From Arthrobacter citreus (GTDB taxonomy: Bacteria; Bacillota; Bacilli; Bacillales; Bacillaceae_G): a stretch of DNA of 64,000 nucleotides. Numbering within the stretch: the first letter of the stretch is position 1; every line of letters starts with the position of its first letter. The DNA lies in assembly GCA_013200995.1 (NCBI GenBank), contig CP053688.1, forward strand, positions 5,143,262 through 5,207,261. The letters run 5' to 3'. Below are positions 62,487-64,000 of the stretch, one piece after another. The notes beneath the pieces are model-generated. The model did not search any database. It was given only the letters and a program-made list of their open reading frames with translations, and was not told the DNA's origin. The position numbers were made by a program, and so were the translations under genes.

Positions 62487-62502
62487 AGCGTTCGTAAGTT
62501 AG
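62476..62502 (+). repeat. Cassette-boundary repeat R14 (degenerate)
   Basis: TGTTTAACTAGAGCG-TTCGTAAGTTAGT: arms AACTA / TTAGT with a GCGTTCG centre. Confidence 0.45.
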
Positions 62503-62536
62503 TGATTAATCTTTAACCTGATTGAAGGGACTTAAA

Positions 62537-62854
62537 ATGAAAAAGAAAATTAGTGTAAGTTGGTTAATAGTATTATTATTTATTTTTTATTTAATATCGA
62601 CTTTTGTAGGTGGTTCAACTTTTGAGGATTTTTTAGCTAGGAATAAAAATATTCATTCTGATCGAACTAACCATACAGAAGGATGGACTGGTCCGAATAA
62701 CGAAAAACTTGATTGGGACTCAAGCGAAGAGAATTATAGAATTATTTATGTAAGATATGCTTATACCTTTATTAAACCAAATAAAAAAATAATGGAAGTA
62801 TCTGCAATAAAAATTTTTGGAATTTGGATTGATACCACTAAAAGTAAACAGTAA
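62537..62854 (+). CDS. Small exported or membrane-anchored protein (cassette gene)
   Basis: About 105 aa from ATG 62537 (AAGGGA upstream, preferred over TTG 62522). N-terminal KKK then a hydrophobic span (8-26) acts as signal or anchor; the outer part has EGWTGPNNEKLDWDSSEENYRIIYVRY. No family recognised. Repeat R15 starts 29 bp after the stop. Confidence 0.62.
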   Translation: MKKKISVSWLIVLLFIFYLISTFVGGSTFEDFLARNKNIHSDRTNHTEGWTGPNNEKLDWDSSEENYRIIYVRYAYTFIKPNKKIMEVSAIKIFGIWIDTTKSKQ

Positions 62855-62883
62855 GAAAAAGAGATTTAAAATGAAATAAATTA

Positions 62884-62917
62884 CTTATTGAACTAACGCA
62901 TGTCATTGTTCAATAAG
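62884..62917 (+). repeat. Cassette-boundary repeat R15 (last of the array)
   Basis: CTTATTGAAC-TAACGCATGTCATT-GTTCAATAAG: perfect 10-bp outer arms. Confidence 0.85.
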
Positions 62918-62924
62918 ACTTCCT

Positions 62925-62951
62925 AAAGTTGTCTAATTAGACAACTTTTTT
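62925..62951 (+). terminator. Terminator closing the cassette array
   Basis: AAAGTTGTCT-AATT-AGACAACTTT perfect stem with T-run. Confidence 0.9.
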
Positions 62952-62971
62952 AGTCGAAACATCAGCATTTA

Positions 62972-63000
62972 AAAAGAGGCAACTAAAAATTGCCTCTTTT
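62972..63000. terminator. Bidirectional hairpin between the array and the minus-strand gene
   Basis: AAAAGAGGCAA / TTGCCTCTTTT 11-bp stem, T residues on both sides; serves the convergent gene at 63057-63908. Confidence 0.8.
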
Positions 63001-63056
63001 CAAATGTGCACAAAAAACCATTTTCAAGTAATTCCCAAGAACCGGTAACTAAACAA

Positions 63057-63908
63057 CTAATTAATTCTTGAAAGCAAAGGATCAATATTCACTTTCCATG
63101 GAGAAAGAGGTGACGTTCTCACCAATATAAAAGTAATATTGGTTCTAACCCGACCTTTATTTTTAATAAAGAGATTAAGTTCAACTGGTATTTCAGATGC
63201 AAGAGAGTATGTTTCTGATTCCCTTGTTTGTGGTGAAGTCCACTGTATCGCATCTATTTTTTCAATTTTCTTAAGTTCTTCTTTGAAATCTTTTTGATCA
63301 CTTATGGCAATTTTTTTTATCAAACCTTTATCACCGTTTTTTATCGTAAATAATATTACATTTAGCATTTGGGAAGGTGAGAGGTTATTCATATATTCAT
63401 CAAACCTCCCAGCAGCTTTAAGAACCATCAGATGATGAGATAAGTCTGATTTTCCTGTCTTATGTGTTGTGCTTCCCATAAAATGAATGCAAAAGTGACC
63501 AGGGAAACCGTTAGGAAGAGTACCTGCTCCATGTGGCATTCCGTGCATGGATGCAGGGATTAGGTTGTCATGAGCTAAAATTAATACAGCCCTCCTGCGC
63601 CAACTCCATTCCCCACCGTATATTTCCTTCATTATCCTAGTATCTTCCCTTGTTAATGGCTGGACATCTGCATGTCTACTACCAGCTCTTCGTTGTACAT
63701 TAAAGCTCTTTCCACTTTCCACATCGATTACAGTGAACAATGAGTATTTTGGGATTATTTTGTTGACAGCTTCCCAATCTTGAATTTCTATATGGAAGCT
63801 AATTGGGCAATGGACTGTTTCGTCTGTCGTAGCGATCGTAGCGTATGTAAGTTCTGATGAGAAAAATAATGTAAGTGACAAAATGACAATAAAAAAAGCT
63901 TTTTTCAC
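63057..63908 (-). CDS. Secreted protein with a conserved GHFCIHF-motif domain
   Basis: 283 aa, GTG start (weak SD). Signal peptide 1-23. Conserved-looking core SRHADVQPL, IYGGEWSWRRRAVLIL, ASMHGMPHGAG, GHFCIHFMGSTTHKTGKSDLSHHLMV at about 75-185. I recall this motif set from secreted proteins of Bacillus and Paenibacillus, often with wall-binding or copper amine oxidase-like domains. A Cys flanked by several His suggests a catalytic or metal site, but no reaction is established. It is the first minus-strand chromosomal gene beyond the array. Confidence 0.65.
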   Translation of the reverse strand: MKKAFFIVILSLTLFFSSELTYATIATTDETVHCPISFHIEIQDWEAVNKIIPKYSLFTVIDVESGKSFNVQRRAGSRHADVQPLTREDTRIMKEIYGGEWSWRRRAVLILAHDNLIPASMHGMPHGAGTLPNGFPGHFCIHFMGSTTHKTGKSDLSHHLMVLKAAGRFDEYMNNLSPSQMLNVILFTIKNGDKGLIKKIAISDQKDFKEELKKIEKIDAIQWTSPQTRESETYSLASEIPVELNLFIKNKGRVRTNITFILVRTSPLSPWKVNIDPLLSRIN

Positions 63909-64000
63909 AGCTATAAGTCAACTCCGATGTCTAATAATTGAATACATCTATTTTGTCTAATTTTTTAGATAAAATAGCTATAAAAAAATTGGGAATATAA

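Noticed and set aside
52594..62951. Interpretation of the array as a prophage or ICE remnant
   Set aside because: No phage structural, conjugation or replication genes; genes are unrelated small proteins each paired with a repeat. The only mobile genes are the IS110 recombinase and the intron RT, both interrupting repeats.

Overview
The window reads as a low-GC, spore-forming Bacillaceae chromosome. Supporting signs are an alpha/beta-type SASP gene behind a sigma-G-like promoter, an AbrB-type regulator, a Bacillus-type FtsZ, a TcyP cystine carrier, Gram-positive Shine-Dalgarno sites with many TTG/GTG starts, and numerous rho-independent terminators. I cannot name the species. No rRNA, tRNA or CRISPR array is visible.

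Layout. 1-5 kb and 13-17 kb: three paralogous secreted S8 subtilases (the first cut by the window edge) ending in dockerin-like modules; the two complete ones also carry a cohesin-like module. 5-13 kb: DUF3291 protein, tcyP, then a divergent PucR-type regulator / MFS carrier / M20 amidohydrolase catabolic unit. 17-24 kb: serine hydrolase, TipAS-type MerR regulator, CDF transporter, GNAT, and a secreted matrixin-like protease with a secreted partner. 24-30 kb: an orphan ftsZ with a ten-fold nonapeptide repeat in its linker, an ECF sigma/anti-sigma pair, a patatin, the SASP, and an AbrB-type protein with a doubled DNA-binding domain. 30-36 kb: SDR/MerR divergent pair, a RelA/SpoT-domain protein, a Schlafen AlbA_2 protein and gene remnants. 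36-52 kb: a fourth S8 protease of different build, an AMACR-like CoA transferase, a TetR/NCS1 permease/DUF917/hydantoinase group behind four palindromic operators, a Tet(X)-like monooxygenase with its own TetR gene, a PP2C phosphatase and an RCC1-repeat protein. Composite 21-bp-period repeats sit near 5, 40 and 47.6 kb.

52.6-63 kb is the most unusual part. About thirteen small genes, all on the + strand, are each followed immediately by a copy of a palindromic repeat (short form about 26-34 bp, core CAACTAAC-TGATGC-TTAGTT; long form about 90 bp with a terminator in the middle). The arrangement looks like an integron cassette array or CALIN, but no integrase is visible. One cassette (DUF2691) is present twice with identity ending in the repeats. 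An IS110-family element sits inside one repeat, and its non-coding end contains two internal loops whose four arms match the target repeat and the element's own junction, as expected of a bridge RNA. A group II intron sits inside another repeat, just after a terminator hairpin.

How the genes work together: most of the window is secreted proteolysis and nutrient uptake with local one-component regulators. The 52.6-63 kb array looks like a store of small accessory genes punctuated by recombinogenic repeats.
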